From: Pyrenula massariospora
Taxonomy: Eukaryota; Ascomycota; Eurotiomycetes; Pyrenulales; Pyrenulaceae
DNA length: 64,000 nucleotides
Direction of reading: 5' to 3'
NCBI GenBank assembly: GCA_021030905.1
Contig: JAGFMI010000006.1
Location: 1,054,001-1,118,000, forward strand
Numbering within the stretch: the stretch's first letter is position 1; each line of letters opens with the position of its first letter. Shown here one piece after another: positions 45,320-57,889 of the stretch. The notes under the pieces were generated by a model. That model did no database searches. It was not told where the DNA came from and saw only the letters and a list, made by a program, of their open reading frames with translations. A program made the translations under genes and the position numbers.

Positions 45320-46072
45320 ATGGAGACGCCAGGAGGTGAACGACGGCGAAAGTCACTCGAACAGCCCGACCCGCGGAAAACGATGAGTGGCGGTTTGAGC
45401 GTATCTGAACCTCCATCCGAGACAGGCTACCGGTCGTCGACTACCGAGGTCAGCTGCAATCTGCCACTCACACACAGAGGCCGAGATCCAGTTCGGACTC
45501 AGCTTATGGACCTCGGTGTGGGCTTAGAATCTTGGAGAAACAAGTACAAAAATCAGGGGGGGTTCTACTTTAAGACCTCTTTCCTAGATAGCATGGAAAG
45601 AGTGGCTGAAGCTGTCAAGGAATGTGCAGAACAATGGGGACGAGTATCCAGAGCGCAGGATATTCAACTTCACATAAATCATGGAGAGGGGCTAAGAGAC
45701 GATTACTGGAATCCATATCCAGTAGAAAACCCCTCTAAGAAGATGGAAAGGGAGATCAGAGCCATGATCAATGAATTCAATGTCTACTTGACCAACATAT
45801 ACGTCGCCATTGAGGAAATGCTCATCGAAGGTCCAACCCCAGGATTTGCTGGATATTCTGACGCCAACACACTGAGAGAGAGGCTGAAAGACGCGACAGA
45901 CTGCGACATGTGGAAGGTAGAGATCGATGTTGTTGCTGGTGGAGATCATGATCGAAGAATTGCGGAGATAAAGGAGGCCCTGGAATCGGAGATTGGCGAA
46001 GATGAAACTCTTGCTGGAGAGACCACAGATACTGGAGGACAAGCAACAGACAAGGGGAAGGCAAGGGCTTAG
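45320..46072 (+). CDS. Orphan hypothetical protein, 250 residues
   Basis: Single open frame from ATG 45320; a TTG-started frame five codons longer is not needed. The sequence is hydrophilic and probably soluble. It has a basic, disordered N-terminus, a helical-looking middle (QLMDLGVGLESWRNKYKN, then FLDSMERVAEAVKECAEQWGRV, and KKMEREIRAMINEFNVYLTN), and an acidic C-terminal tail ending in KGKARA. No domain that I recognise. Typical codon use and length above chance favour a real gene. It sits alone in a gene-poor 6-kb stretch, so it may be lineage-specific. Confidence 0.55.
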   Translation: METPGGERRRKSLEQPDPRKTMSGGLSVSEPPSETGYRSSTTEVSCNLPLTHRGRDPVRTQLMDLGVGLESWRNKYKNQGGFYFKTSFLDSMERVAEAVKECAEQWGRVSRAQDIQLHINHGEGLRDDYWNPYPVENPSKKMEREIRAMINEFNVYLTNIYVAIEEMLIEGPTPGFAGYSDANTLRERLKDATDCDMWKVEIDVVAGGDHDRRIAEIKEALESEIGEDETLAGETTDTGGQATDKGKARA

Positions 46073-48925
46073 GAGACAACGGATAGGTCTGGCTAGGAAG
46101 GGTTATGTATGAATCTGGTGTTTGGGGATTGGCATTCTTGGGCGATTGTGGGTGGCCTGTTCCGGACAATCTGTTTGATTCTTTACATGGGCTGCGATTC
46201 TGATGGGCACCTCTGTCTGACACCGGTAATGTTAATTTCTATTCATTGACTTTGGCTTATGCGCCTAATGTCATGGTAATGCCTGGGGATTCAAATATCA
46301 ACGGACACTCTTTTGCAGCTTGGGCTATGGCTGTTAGTTACCAGAATTGAGGCTTGGGTTTTTTCCTCTTTTTGATCGATTAACTTGTCAGTGTCGTGAT
46401 TAATATCCTCGCTATCCATATCAAATGCATCACTGTAGCGCTCTTCGCCGTAATGATCTGTGACGTAGCTCAAGAGTTTCAATGAAGAGGGAACGCAACA
46501 TTAGGAGTAAGTTGACTTCGTGGGGCTTTCAACGCCATCAGCGTAAACGGCGAGGTTAGGCAAGGACTTATTAAAGCCTAGCCGCCCCGGTAAATCTAAC
46601 GGCAAACCCCCAAAGGCTGAGCCTAAGTTAATTGTTAACCGACAGGTAATGCTCGACTTTACATTTGCTTCATATTTCTAACCGCATCACATCGCCTGCG
46701 GTGTTTCAAATCGCGCATTACTTTGAAGGCTGTTTGCCCGCAAATGTAATTTCATACTCGCGGCTAGTTCTCCTATCGAGCAGCTCGTTAGTTATGCGCC
46801 CTTAGTGGAAGCTATCGCTTCCAAAGCACTCTTAAAATCGTTGTTGTCAGAGAGGAAATGGCAACTGTCATGAATATATATGAAAGCTGACGAAATCAAC
46901 GTACCTATCGGCCTACATACTTTTCTTCTCTCGTATCTATTGTCTTAAAAAATATCCAAATTGCTCTTAGAAACATAGGCTTGCGATTGTACACCGGTAA
47001 GACCCCATACAATTTTTCGTCCATTGCTATCATAGATCCTTTCCAATGAATACTTTCGTCAACTCCAGATCCGCATAATCTTGAAGCCAGAGCACTGTCA
47101 TTTACATAGCACTCATGCATCAAACATTGGCATCCTTTCGATCCTGATCGATGCAATGGCGATGTCTAGATGAAGCTACTGTGTCTTGACAGTTCGTTTC
47201 TAAGCTGCCACCGCGCTCAAATGACTCTTTCAGCTGCAAAGGTAGAGCTTTACAAAGTCTCCTTGATCAACAAATACATCGTCTTCATCTACTGAAACCG
47301 AGGATCCCACGTACCGGCTCGACCAGCCTTCTCACCGAGCTACCCAAGCTCATCTACAAGTAAGCGATCATCTGGGTTTTTTCTTCTCAATGACAAGACT
47401 TGCGTAAAGGGATGTTCAGTCCTTGGCAGCGATGTGAGAACCTGCGGGACTTCCTGGTCAATGCAGGCCTGGGTCACGAGGCACATGCATCGAGATCTAC
47501 CCCTATGGCCCTGCTCACCAAGTTGACAGGAAAGATGCTCTGCTTCTTGAAGAAGGCTGCAACAAGTGCATCCTCTCCTATGAGGAAGCTTATTACCTTA
47601 AAGAAGCAGCTCGGTTGCAAAGTGGACTGTACGCCGTCAGGAATAGACAGGAGAGCTTGCCCATCTAAACTTTAAAGATAGTCATCTTGCGGCGCATCCC
47701 TGCCTGGCATTTTGTCGCGACAAGAATGGTACACTTTCGCGACACGTTCTGACTTTCGTGAAACTTGCGCCAGCATCGTACTGGTCTATAACGAGCTAAA
47801 CACTGAAGCGTAAGAGTCAGAATGCGGATCAAACGTCGATAGATCCTTAAATAAAAGGACGAATGGAAAAAGGAACCTAGCCCGGAGAGCAATAGTAACG
47901 AGGACACTGCTGGAGAAGAACTAGCCGGACACTTTGAGCCGGAAGACTTATTTTTCCTTCATATAGAGGCTAACTAGCGTTGGAAATGCGGTGAACGAAT
48001 CTCGCCCAATCGTGTGGATAGTTGCTGTCTTGCTGAATTCATGGCCACTTTCTTAGTGATACTGTTGCCCGGGTAAGCATTAGATTGCCATGAACTTGAT
48101 GAATGGCGCACCTGTCAATTTTTACTTCATCTTACGAACTCCTGGTTCAGTTAATAGTACCCCTAGCGCGGCAATTGAGAAGGTTTTATTTCATTTTCTG
48201 CGCCATATGTCACCCCCCTACCGACATTGTTTGAATGCTTCTCTAGTGTTCAATATTCTGCCTCTCAAACTCAGCCCATCAGCGGCCACCGACAGGACTC
48301 CTCAGTCCGCCACTCATCTGCCTCTTTGCATTAATACACCGTCACACACATCCGCACCCAGTGCTCTCTTGACACCTCTGCGCTTTCTGCTGCGCTAGTC
48401 GAACATGGCGTCGTTTTTTTTTTTTTGAAGGAGCCGTAGCGGCCGCGGTGGCCTCTGCACAGGATGGGGCGGACGCGGACCAAGCACACAGCTTCCGGGT
48501 TGTTGGGAGTGATGGTGAGTAGCCCTTGGAGACCTTGTGCTCTGAAAGTTGTGGCGTTGCGAGAATGGAAGGTAGAAAGACTATAAGGAGACTTTTCCAA
48601 GAAAATCTAGCGGACGGCAGAGGATAATGAAACTCCCGATGTAAATAGCTCAAGCCAATGGGGACTGCAGGTGGTGGAAAAACATTCATAGATAGGAAAA
48701 ACCTAGCTTGATGGGTCTTCTGGGCTCAGGTTACAAGGAGGATAGGCATATAGATAAGCAAAATCCTAGACACGACGTATAGAGGAACCGACTGTTCTTC
48801 AAGCAATGAATGAACTCATTGGCGTACCTACAAACGTGACTTTCCGGCCGTGTCCTCTACTGATCCATCGTAAGAGCGCCTTTTGGGTTTCCGATCATCC
48901 TATAACCCGTCAGGCCAACGCTCAT
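46073..48925. other. Gene-poor region
   Basis: About 2.9 kb, somewhat AT-rich to 48,000. Short frames such as 46,291-46,482 and 46,905-47,156 on the minus strand start at TTG and have no domain. A 15-base T run lies at 48,412-48,426. I see no gene or repeat that I can support. Confidence 0.4.
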
Positions 48926-50554
48926 TTAAGGACCTTGAGCTGTGGGCTCTGCCTTTACAGTCTTATACGTATGCATCACGTGAGGATTGCAATACGCCAG
49001 AAACCCTCTCGTTCCCCATTCACCGCCAATGCCACTCTCCTTCATGCCTCCGAATATTGCCTGAGGGGAAGGCTTCTCGGATGAGTTGACAAACACGCTG
49101 CCGGCCTCAAGCTGGAGAGCGACTTCCTCGGCTTTGGCAACATCGGTGCCCCAAACACACGCTCCAAGGCCGGTGAGTGTGTCGTTTGCTCGGGCAATGG
49201 CATCGTCGATGTCGGAATAAGGTTGGCATGGAACGATCGGGCCTGCATTATATACTCGATTAGGAAATGCCGGAAATGACGGCTAGGACTAGTTCATCCT
49301 CGAGACTGAGGGGAAGTCTTGTGGGTCTGCGAACTTACCAAATGGTTCCTCCTGAATGATGCGTGAATCATTTGGGGGGTTGTCAATTATGGTTGGCTGA
49401 ACAAAGTAGCCCTTTGAAGCCTGCACTTCTGTCGGGCCAGTGGCAAATTTGTAGCCATTCTTCTTACTATCTTCGAAGAATCCCTTTACACGGTCATACT
49501 GCATTTTATTCTGGATCGGGCCCAGCATAACCCCATCTTCATGATTCGGATCGCCAACTTTCAGGGTTTTGGTGAAATCTGCCATTCCCTTAACGAATGG
49601 TTCGTATATCGACTCATGCACATAGATGCGTTTCGTGGCCACGCAGATCTGGCCAGAGTTTCCAAATGAGCCCAGGACTACTTGAGGGGCCACAGTAGCG
49701 ATATCCACGTCCGGGAGAATGATAGAAGCATCATTACCACCTCTATGGAGATGTCAGCACTATCGTATACTCAAACATAGCCGTCAGACGAAAGTCACTC
49801 ACAATTCCAAGGTGACCCGCTTGAGGGTTGGAGCAGCTGCCTGCATGACCTTCTTCCCGGTGGCAACAGATCCTGTGAAGGAAACCTTGTGAATACGTGG
49901 GTGCGTGACAAGCGCCGGACCAAGTTGGTCATCTCCACCCAGAACCTGAACAACTCCGGCAGGGAAAATTTGTTGCGCAATCTCAACAACTTTAAGGGAC
50001 GTATATGGCGTGAACGGAGACGGCTTCACGATGATGCAGTTTCCTGTTAGCAAAGCAGGTACGATCTTGCCAAGGCTCAGGGTGATGGGGAAGTTCCATG
50101 GACATATGGCTGCAACAACTCCAAGTGGCACGTAGCGAGTTGTAATAACCTTAGTGTCGTCCTCGATCACCTCCACAAGAGGTTTTAGATTCATATGCCA
50201 GTCAAAAAGTTTATTCAGTCCAGAAACCTCCAAAGAAGTCATAAATACTGGTTTCCCGGTCTCTTTCATTAGAAGTTTTTGGAATTCCTGGTCGTAGCTA
50301 CCGAGTAGATCTCTGTATTTGCCTAGCATGTTGACTCTTTCTTCCCAAGAAGTCTTCGACCAGGAAGGGAATGCCTTGTTTGCTGCAGCGACAGCGTCTT
50401 CAATGTCATCTTTGGATGCCACTGGCACATCCCAAAGATTCTCCATCGTGGTTGGGTCAACGCCATTGTACTTCGACTTGGAGCTGCGAGGCTGCCCAGC
50501 CACAATGTTATTGAACTCCTCGAAGGAGACATGCGTAAACTTCGAGGGTGACAT
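48926..50554 (-). CDS. NAD(P)-dependent aldehyde dehydrogenase
   Basis: Three exons, 50554-49803, 49742-49339 and 49242-48926, give 490 residues, the standard size. It oxidises an aldehyde to the acid. Cofactor and catalytic motifs are present: VPLGVVAAICPWNFPI (about 145-160, with the oxyanion Asn), FTGSVATGKKVM (Rossmann loop), LELGGN with general-base Glu at about 250 (split by the first intron), and GNSGQICVA with catalytic Cys at about 284. C-terminal EEPFGPIVP spans the second intron and FGGMKESGIGGEWG closes the active site. No targeting signal is visible, so probably cytosolic. Substrate range cannot be read from sequence; fungal relatives act on aliphatic or aromatic aldehydes. The final SG-E-G segment differs slightly from the common ESG-G-E-LG form. 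Confidence 0.95.
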
Positions 50555-51530
50555 GATTGATATTTCAAACCGAAAAGTCTGCCTCGGGTGAAATTCAGAA
50601 GTCGAATGCTTTTCAAAAGATGCAAGGGAAAGGCTGTCTCTTAATAAGCAAAAGAGATCAGAGGATCCACACCATACTTCATGCTTGATTGAAGGAGTAG
50701 GAATGTTTCCCCTGTAAAGTAATTGACGGCGGGGTCGGCGCCATCAATGAACCCGGGCGTCGTTTTCCCTAAGTTTCACAAGAACCGGCACTCCAGGGTG
50801 GCATGACTCGATGACAGGCTCGAGGTCGGCTGGGCCGGTGGTGGGCCACTAAAGTCTTCCATTGATCGAAAAGCCGGGGCGAATGTTGTCCGGAGCCTGG
50901 GTAGAACCTAAACTCAAGATCGGTGGGTCTGTGTGGTTATCTATCCATCATAGTATTACCCGGCTCCGCCCAGTCGAGCCAGTCAAATCCCTGTAATTTT
51001 GCAAAGAAGACACAGCTACCTGCCGAGCCGTTTTCCAAAAAGAGGGTGGCCATTCCTACAGCATAGCAGTGACAGCATTGTCGTTGGTTGAAATTTCGAT
51101 GTGTCGTGAAGTGGCTTCGCGGGCTGAACGCCTTACCTACCACACAGGTCGAGAACCGGATGAATGCGATGGGAACATGTAAGAGCACCGTCCACTGAGC
51201 TTAAAGCTTACCATAATCCTACTCTGCGGTCTGCGTCGGTGATAGCCCACCAGTATCCTGTAGCTCAAAATTGTGCCCTACACGCGGCGGCAAATCCATA
51301 GAACGATCTTGGGCCCGTCAAGTTCATTAATTCTGGGCTGCGCGGAGAGATCCTCCTTGTTTTGCGCATATGCTATGATCTATCTAAGTCGCCACCAATG
51401 TCTGAAACAAAGCATGTCAATCGCCATTCGGCAGCGTCTTCGATGTTGCCGATCCGTCGAATACGTTCAAAACTTCTGGCATTCCAATTCCTAGCACTAT
51501 AACTTCGTCATTCGCTTGTTCCCTTCAGCT
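50555..51530. other. Intergenic region
   Basis: About 0.98 kb of promoter of the aldehyde dehydrogenase and 3' flank of the Ran gene. No gene recognised. Confidence 0.55.
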
Positions 51531-52498
51531 CTACAAGTCTGGGTCTTCCTCGTCTGGAAGGGGCATTTGTGCAGCGTCCGCCATTTCTTTCTGATACTGC
51601 TGGAGCAGTTGTTCGTTAACCTGGACTTCAGGGGGGGCAAGCGCTGGAGCTGCGACGAATTCCTGAGGAGAAACACAATTAGTTGATGGCATCAACGGCA
51701 AAGATTGGACGACATACCAAAGTCTGATTCCCCACTAGCTTCCTTGCTAGCCAAAGGAACGGTTTTTCGAAGTTATAATTAGACTTTGCGGAAATATCGT
51801 AATATTGAAGATTCTTTTTGCGGTGAAACGTGATCGTCTTAGCTTTGACCTTCCTTTCCTTTACGTCGACTTTATTGCCGCAGAGAACAATCGGAATGTT
51901 TTCGCAGACGCGGACAAGATCTCCTGCACGACGTTGATCAGAGATCATGATAGGGCAGGAGAAAAATGAAGCGCATACTATGCCAGTTGGGAACGTTCTT
52001 GTACGTAATTCGGGACGTCACATCAAACATAATGATGCCACATTGGCCATTGATGTAGTACCCGTCTCTCAAACCACCAAACTTCTCTTGGCCAGCAGTA
52101 TCCCAGACGTCGAATTGGATTTGTCCCAGGTTCTGCGCTGTAATTAGCCATTTGCTGTACTTGCAGAAACGTAGGGAAGAGCGAACCGTGGTGAAACCCA
52201 ACGGGTGAACTTCCACACCTAGAGTTGCAATGTACTTCTTTTCAAATTCGCCAGTCAAGTGTCGCTTCACGAAAGTCGTCTATAGTCATAGAGTTAGCCA
52301 CGGTCACTATGTTTTTAAAATATGTGTTCGATGTGCGTTAGCACATTACAACGATTTGTAATAGCTAGATAACGAGCGTGCGGTGTGGAACGCTAGCTAA
52401 AAAGAAGCAGCCGAAGACACATTGCTAACCTTGCCAGTACCGCCGTCACCAACAAGCACGAGCTTGAAAGTCGGCGGTCCGTTTTCGGCCTGAGCCAT
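51531..52498 (-). CDS. Ran GTPase (Gsp1-type), nuclear transport
   Basis: Five exons, 52498-52430, 52281-52187 adjusted to 52279-52187, 52132-51979, 51923-51718 and 51662-51531, all in frame, give 217 residues. P-loop [16 protein letters not shown], switch I region [32 protein letters not shown] (switch II with catalytic Gln), NKVD and [12 protein letters not shown] (guanine specificity) are all intact. The acidic C-terminal DEEDPDL tail is the Ran hallmark that distinguishes it from Rab and Rho. Ran controls import and export through the nuclear pore and spindle assembly. The many introns hide this gene from single-frame searches; each junction was checked against the near-invariant protein. 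Confidence 0.97.
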
Positions 52499-53204
52499 GG
52501 TTGTCGCTTGAGAGTTGCTGTTGTTCATTAGAGGCGGTGCAGGAGGGCATTTCGATGGTGGAGGCGGACCTTTCGTGTTGGGTACTGGAGCTCACGTCGA
52601 TAGTTCAAGAGCTTGAACAAGAGGGAGGAGGCTCTTGTGGTACGAGGGTGCAGGGACGTTGAGTGCGATGAAGTTTTTAGGTTGGGCGCAAGGCGGTAAG
52701 CTATCACCCCACGCAACCGGAAAGCTTAGAAAAATATCGCCAAGCTTTGTCACGTGCCACCAGGCAATAAAGGTGACAGTGATAATGGTAGCCTTCCTGA
52801 CCATCTTACTTATTGGCTAAAAGGAACGAAACCTCCATCTCTTCGCAGCGTTCACTAGAGGTTTCACCTGTTGCAAGAGAATAGTGACCTCTCTTCGCCT
52901 CTGTGACAATTTGGCTGCTTCCGAGAGACGCCGAATTAACTGACACGCTTATGCGTAGTCTCACACGAAGGCAATGGTCACTACACAGTTTATTTCCAGC
53001 TGTCACCGCCATCATCTCTTCTACATAAGCTTTCTACCTGCTTCACATGGTCAAGCTCTTTGAATGGACCTGTTTTGCTCCATTTCCGGGACGCCTTACT
53101 TATGCCGCCTTACCAAATTAAAGACATCAAGGCCGAAGCCACCACTGACCTTGATCGCGTGACCTGTGCTCTATACTGGGTTGTTCTATAATCCAAAATT
53201 CACC
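52499..53204. other. Intergenic region, promoter of the Ran gene
   Basis: About 0.7 kb, no gene recognised. It begins with a purine-poor leader at 52,500-52,560 on the coding strand of Ran. Confidence 0.55.
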
Positions 53205-54012
53205 TCAGACGGGAAGAAGATGGCAGCCCAACAAACCGCGGCCGCCCCAGCCGCGTCGTGGCGTGAGTTGTAGCCGTAAATCTCTCGAAGTGCGATCTCG
53301 TTCGTTTACACGCAATACCTTCACCGGGATAGGATTCTGCGCGCGTCAGCATTTTTGGGTATGGAATGAAGCCAAGTACGGACGCCCTCGTTGTGCTGGA
53401 CGATCTGAGCGATCTTGCTAAGATTCTCATGATTTGTCCAGTCAAGATCACCGAAGCCTTGAATTTGGTCACCAAGTCGGAGACCAGATGCAGCTGCCGG
53501 GCTTCCGTCCGCAATGCTGTTTACCTTCGCGAAGGATCTTGGTGCTCCCGACCTCTCTGCATGCTCTTGTCCAATATTGTTTGCCTGTCTAGAGCTAGAC
53601 AACTCGGGGGGATTCTGAAGCCGAAGCGTGGCATGATGTTCATGTAGACCAAGCTCGATCCGTTTCATAACTTCTTTGTAGTCATTCTTGAGGCGAATTA
53701 TGCGGATCCGTGTCGTTCTGACTGTCTTGAGTCAGATAACTCGTTGAAGCTTGATTCCAGGGACGACTCACTTTGAGCAACATCAATGTCGTCACGCGGA
53801 TAACCGTCGAACGTCGTAAGACTCGTATTCATATCAACATGGTGGGAGTCTAGAACGCCGCTGAGGGCTTTTAATTCGGCTTCCATGTCATCTTTGAGAG
53901 AAATCAAGTCAGTGAGAGACCTCCTGGCAAGTCCAGCATTCTGAGCCTGAGCGCCAGACGTAGGCCCTGATGGAACAGTGGGCGCGTGAATGTTGTCCAT
54001 GGGTAGTCCCAT
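53205..54012 (-). CDS. 26S proteasome assembly chaperone Nas2 / PSMD9
   Basis: Three exons, 54012-53772, 53721-53384 and 53336-53205, give 236 residues. The N-terminus MGLPMDNIHAPTVPSGPTS and the coiled-coil RRSLTDLISLKDDMEAELKAL are family features; DDIDVAQ joins IRTTRIRIIRLKNDYKEVM across intron 1. The PDZ domain occupies the C-terminal half (FAKVNSIADGSPAAASGLRLGDQI, then IPVKVLRVNERDR), and the ending TPRRGWGGRGLLGCHLLPV is the typical terminus. Nas2 binds the Rpt5 ATPase tail during assembly of the 19S regulatory particle. The second intron branch site is GCTGAC. A downstream start at ATG 54000 is possible. Confidence 0.93.
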
Positions 54013-54176
54013 TCTGAAAGCCGACAAGCAATGGCTGGAAGCATTCACGACATTGCTGCCTCGACCACGATCAGCAAATCTGGTTGCAGGTGAGCAAGCA
54101 GCTTGACATCAGGGTGCGGAACCGTTTCCGTCCTCGCAGATTTTGCATGGCTCTGCACCACACTAGGACTCTTTCT

Positions 54177-54560
54177 TTAACGCTCTTCCAGTCCATACTC
54201 ACGTTCCCCATTCCATCGAGTAATAGCCAATCCACCACCCCAAAATATGCTTCCATGCTTCGGATTGTCCTTCACCATGATACATTTGTAGTGAGCATTT
54301 AAATCTGTGCCGATAGTGCCTTCATAGTACCTGCCGTAATGAGTTCTCCTTCGCTGTTGCTCCAAGCAGAGTTCAAGCTTCTCGAAAAACCATGATACGC
54401 CTTGGAAAGGCGCTATCCCAATGATCCTTCTCTTTCTCACATCGCCACCCCAGAATTTACCAGACCTTCCTGCCGGGACTGGGGTTATTTGATCAGAGGG
54501 CTCGTTGCAGGCAAGCCCGTATTGTTTTTTCCTTGCACCGGGCAATTTGTCATCTTTCAC
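54177..54560 (-). CDS. Weak hypothetical coding segment, possibly part of a spliced gene
   Basis: A 127-codon frame with coding-like composition (HYKCIMVKDNPKHGSIFWGGG) but no ATG near its start, so an upstream exon would be needed; none is clear before the divergent RhoGEF start at 54,604. A GTGAGT donor follows WNGE near 54,190. No family recognised. It could be a real small gene squeezed between Nas2 and the RhoGEF, or chance. Confidence 0.22.
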   Translation of the reverse strand: MKDDKLPGARKKQYGLACNEPSDQITPVPAGRSGKFWGGDVRKRRIIGIAPFQGVSWFFEKLELCLEQQRRRTHYGRYYEGTIGTDLNAHYKCIMVKDNPKHGSIFWGGGLAITRWNGEREYGLEER

Positions 54561-54603
54561 TTCATCTCGTTAGCATTATTGGCTGCTTTGAGCCTTGGTC
54601 ATC

Positions 54604-57600
54604 ATGGCAGCATATCTGTCTTCTATTGTTCCAGGACGATTAGACGGTCACTTCGACCGGAATGCTGGTACGGCGAAAACCCAGCGTTGTAGAGTTGCGG
54701 CTTTGAGCAGTCCCTTGAATTTTCAAACTCCTCGAATCAACATGCAAGATCGTGTGCCCTCAATAGTCTCTCTTTCTTCTCACAGCAGTTCTAAAATGGA
54801 GTTCTTAGCTCTCAACGATGAGAACAGGAACCCATCTCTACCGATCTCCACAAGAACAATACAATCCGGTCTCAAGTCCGATCAAAATTCCGAGGTTTCT
54901 GACACTCCAGAAATACACACACGATCATCTTCAGATACTTCGTCCATAGAGCTAGACTCTTCGAAGCTGCTCTTACAAAGAAAAAATATCGAAACCCATC
55001 CTGAGGTTGTCAAATCAATAGAGTCAAAAGCTCCGCCCCATCGTACCACCACGAAAAATAATGGCTGTTCCAACGTTAAACCAATCGATACTGAGCATCC
55101 CGCTGACACGAGCAACCATGCTGAAGTCATTTTGTTTAGCAACTCAAAAGATGACGGGTCCAAAGTCTCGGCGCAATTTGGAAAATGGGCTGATAGTTTT
55201 CGCAAGCGGAAATGCGGAATTGCGCTTACAGGTTTACGACCTTCGAAGGAGCTTTTAGGAGGTCAGAACCATATCGGCTCTGCTCGAAATGCTTGTACAT
55301 TTCCCCTGCGCCGAGTTCGTTTGCGGAAAAGCACATCTCGCTCTTCGTCAGGCTTCGTAGCAACAGTGAAGACTGCGAGCTTAAGTGCCGGTAGTTCGAG
55401 CCTAATACCTAGGTCAAACAGGAACAGCTGTTTCAGCGACCGCAAAGGAAATCGCGGTAGCCGCCTTTCCACGTCCAACTTGCGATTTTCCACAGACAGT
55501 GACCGGCCCCAAACATCCGCGCTAGATGAAGCTGCTAGACATCGTGGGTTCAGACGTCGCCAAATCATTGACGAGCTGCTATCTTCTGAAGAAGGGTATG
55601 TCGCGGACTTGAAAGTCTTGACCAATGTGAGATTGAATATTCCCCCGCCCACGCGACCTTGACTGAGAAGTATCCCACAGCTCTTCTCCACGGTACTAGC
55701 ATCCAGACCGTCAATAATAGGCTCGTTACGCTCGTCAATCCAACACAATATCATGGCCATCCTTCATATTCATGAAGCGCTTTTGAGAGATCTTCAATGT
55801 GTGGTCGAAAGCTACTCGCCTAGAAGCTGTTATCCACACAAGAAACGCAGATGTGAAGTCCGCCGTCACACGAGGTGGCACAGCCTAGGATCTGAGCTGG
55901 TATTTGCGGAGAAACCTCCCTCAATTCCTGGCAGGAAATCATTTGAGCATCGTCCCTGGACATCGCCTCCAGCAGTGCCTACAAAGGGCGGGACAGCTGA
56001 ATGCTCTGAAGCTGCCGAAATTGCTCGCCTACTGGGACAATTCGTAGGGTTTTCCTTGTTTATTGCTCTTCTCACTGCTGATGGAATGTACTAAAGGCTA
56101 CACGTTTCTTTGCGTATGAGGAGTACTGCTCCAAATACGAGCTGATGGTGAGTGAGATCAGCCACACCCAAAAGTCGTTCGCAGCTTGGGCGACCTTTGA
56201 GTCGGGCATCGAAGCACTAGCAAAATCAGTCATCGCTCTTGACTCGAGGACTGGCGAGGAGCGTAAAGGTCTTACGGTTGGTGATCTCCTGATCAAGGTA
56301 TGTTGAAACAACCCGAAAAAAGATCTTGGGCTGACCTAGTATTATTCTGAAGCCAGTTCAGCGCATCTGCAGATATCCCCTTCTGTTTGCCGACTTGCAC
56401 AAACATACTCCAGTGATTGACTGTCCGATAGCACATACAGAGGTAGATGCAACACTCTGCTGTCTTCGTGACCACGTGAGACTCTCAAATAAAGCCACTG
56501 ATGATCTCTCGGCCCGAGAGATTGTCCAACGGACATGGCTTTTGCGCGAACGACTGAGATTTGCGCATAAGGTAGGAAATCACTCTAATGAATCGAGGCT
56601 CTTACTTATACATTCGCTAGCAAGCTTCGTGGCAAGAACACTTCAACGATCTCGGGCATGTCAAGCTATGTGGTGTGTTACATGTGGCCTATCTGACAAG
56701 ATCTCGTGTCAAAGGAGAATACATGGTCTGTGTGCTCTTCACCGCTCACCTACTTGTGGCTGTACCTTCCATCATGCAAGGAAAATACGATGTTCTTGGC
56801 GTTATTCCGTTGGTAGACTCCAGAGTTGAGTCCACCGGGGACGGCCGAGGTGATTTCCATTAGATTGTGGGCTACTCTCATTCAACTGACTGTGGTATAG
56901 GGCTCCAGTGTCATACGGCACTTTTCTCATGGAAACTCATGTTCGAATCGGATGGCAACATTTGCGAGCTAATACTTAGCGCTTGTTCACAGACAGAGGA
57001 AGACACTTGGCGGCAACACATGCAAGAGCTGTCATCGCAGGCGTCGACTGTCTTTTCAGATCATTACAAACAGCCGAGGGAGGATCTGGCAATGCTCCGG
57101 TTGGAGTTGAAATCTCTAGGCCCCGTTTTCGGACATCCTGGGTCCCTGGCTCGCCGCCTCTCAATTCAACGAGCAGCAACCGTAGGTACAAGATCAAATA
57201 TGTGCCAAGTGATCATCCGAAATACCCACAATCCTCAAGGCGATACTGATCACCGTACGCTGGACATCAATAGATCCTATTCACTGCTCACTTCCCACAG
57301 AGTCGCCGTACTTGCACCTAAGAGAGCTGAGCGGGTACGCTTAGAACAGGGTATGTCCGATATCTGGACCCGTGATGTTCTGCAATTCCCCGGCATGACG
57401 ATTGTTCGTGGCGGTCCCCTCATTCGTGCCTCTGCTGGATCACTGGTACGCAAATTAAGCAGAGCAAGCATGCATGGGCCATTTTCAAGGAGGTCGGCAA
57501 GCATCACTATAATACCACCAAGAGATTCAACTGAAGAACGGACCGAGCTTGCAGATAAAGAATCAAATCACTCGAACCAGGGCCAGCCTCGACAACAGTC

Positions 57601-57889
57601 GCTTAAGAAGCGGCCAGAACCAGTGTTAGAAGCGGGGAGTCGGTGTTCCATGCGAAAAGAGACCTCACCAAGCAGAAGAAGGTCGATGAGTGGGATGAAG
57701 ATGCTAATATCACATGGCTCCATCAAGAAGACGCATGTCAAGAAGGTCACGTGTGAAGCAAAAGAGGAATTGGAGATCGTGGAAGAGAAACTGCAGGGAA
57801 GGAAGCGATGGAGTAATCCGCTTGGGATGCTGAAGAATATTTCGACGGAGAGTGTGCGCCACCTTCTTTATTCATCGAAGACCACCTGA
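54604..57889 (+). CDS. Rho guanine nucleotide exchange factor (DH-PH)
   Basis: Six exons, 54604-55626, 55681-56043, 56097-56297, 56353-56571, 56621-56849 and 56901-57889, give about 1007 residues; ATG 54742 is an alternative start. The first 310 residues are Ser-rich and likely disordered. The DH domain begins IIDELLSSEEGYVADLKVL (about 320) and continues through IQHNIMAILHIHEALLRDLQ, RFFAYEEYCSKYELMVSEI, and GLTVGDLLIK joined to PVQRICRYPLLFADL. The last is the core helix that contacts the GTPase. A PH domain follows (KLCGVLHVAYLTRS to GLQCHTALFSWKLMFES). The tail is Ser- and Lys-rich. DH-PH proteins activate Rho or Cdc42 at the plasma membrane, controlling polarity and wall synthesis. Which GTPase is served is not readable here. 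Head-to-head with the Nas2 side. Confidence 0.9.

Noticed and set aside
47220-47675. Frames near 47,220-47,675; the first resembles the very start of orotate phosphoribosyltransferase
   Set aside because: The likeness covers fewer than 20 residues, stops follow at once, and no catalytic motif is present.
48412-48426. T run
   Set aside because: A simple homopolymer with no adjacent polymerase III gene, so not called a terminator.
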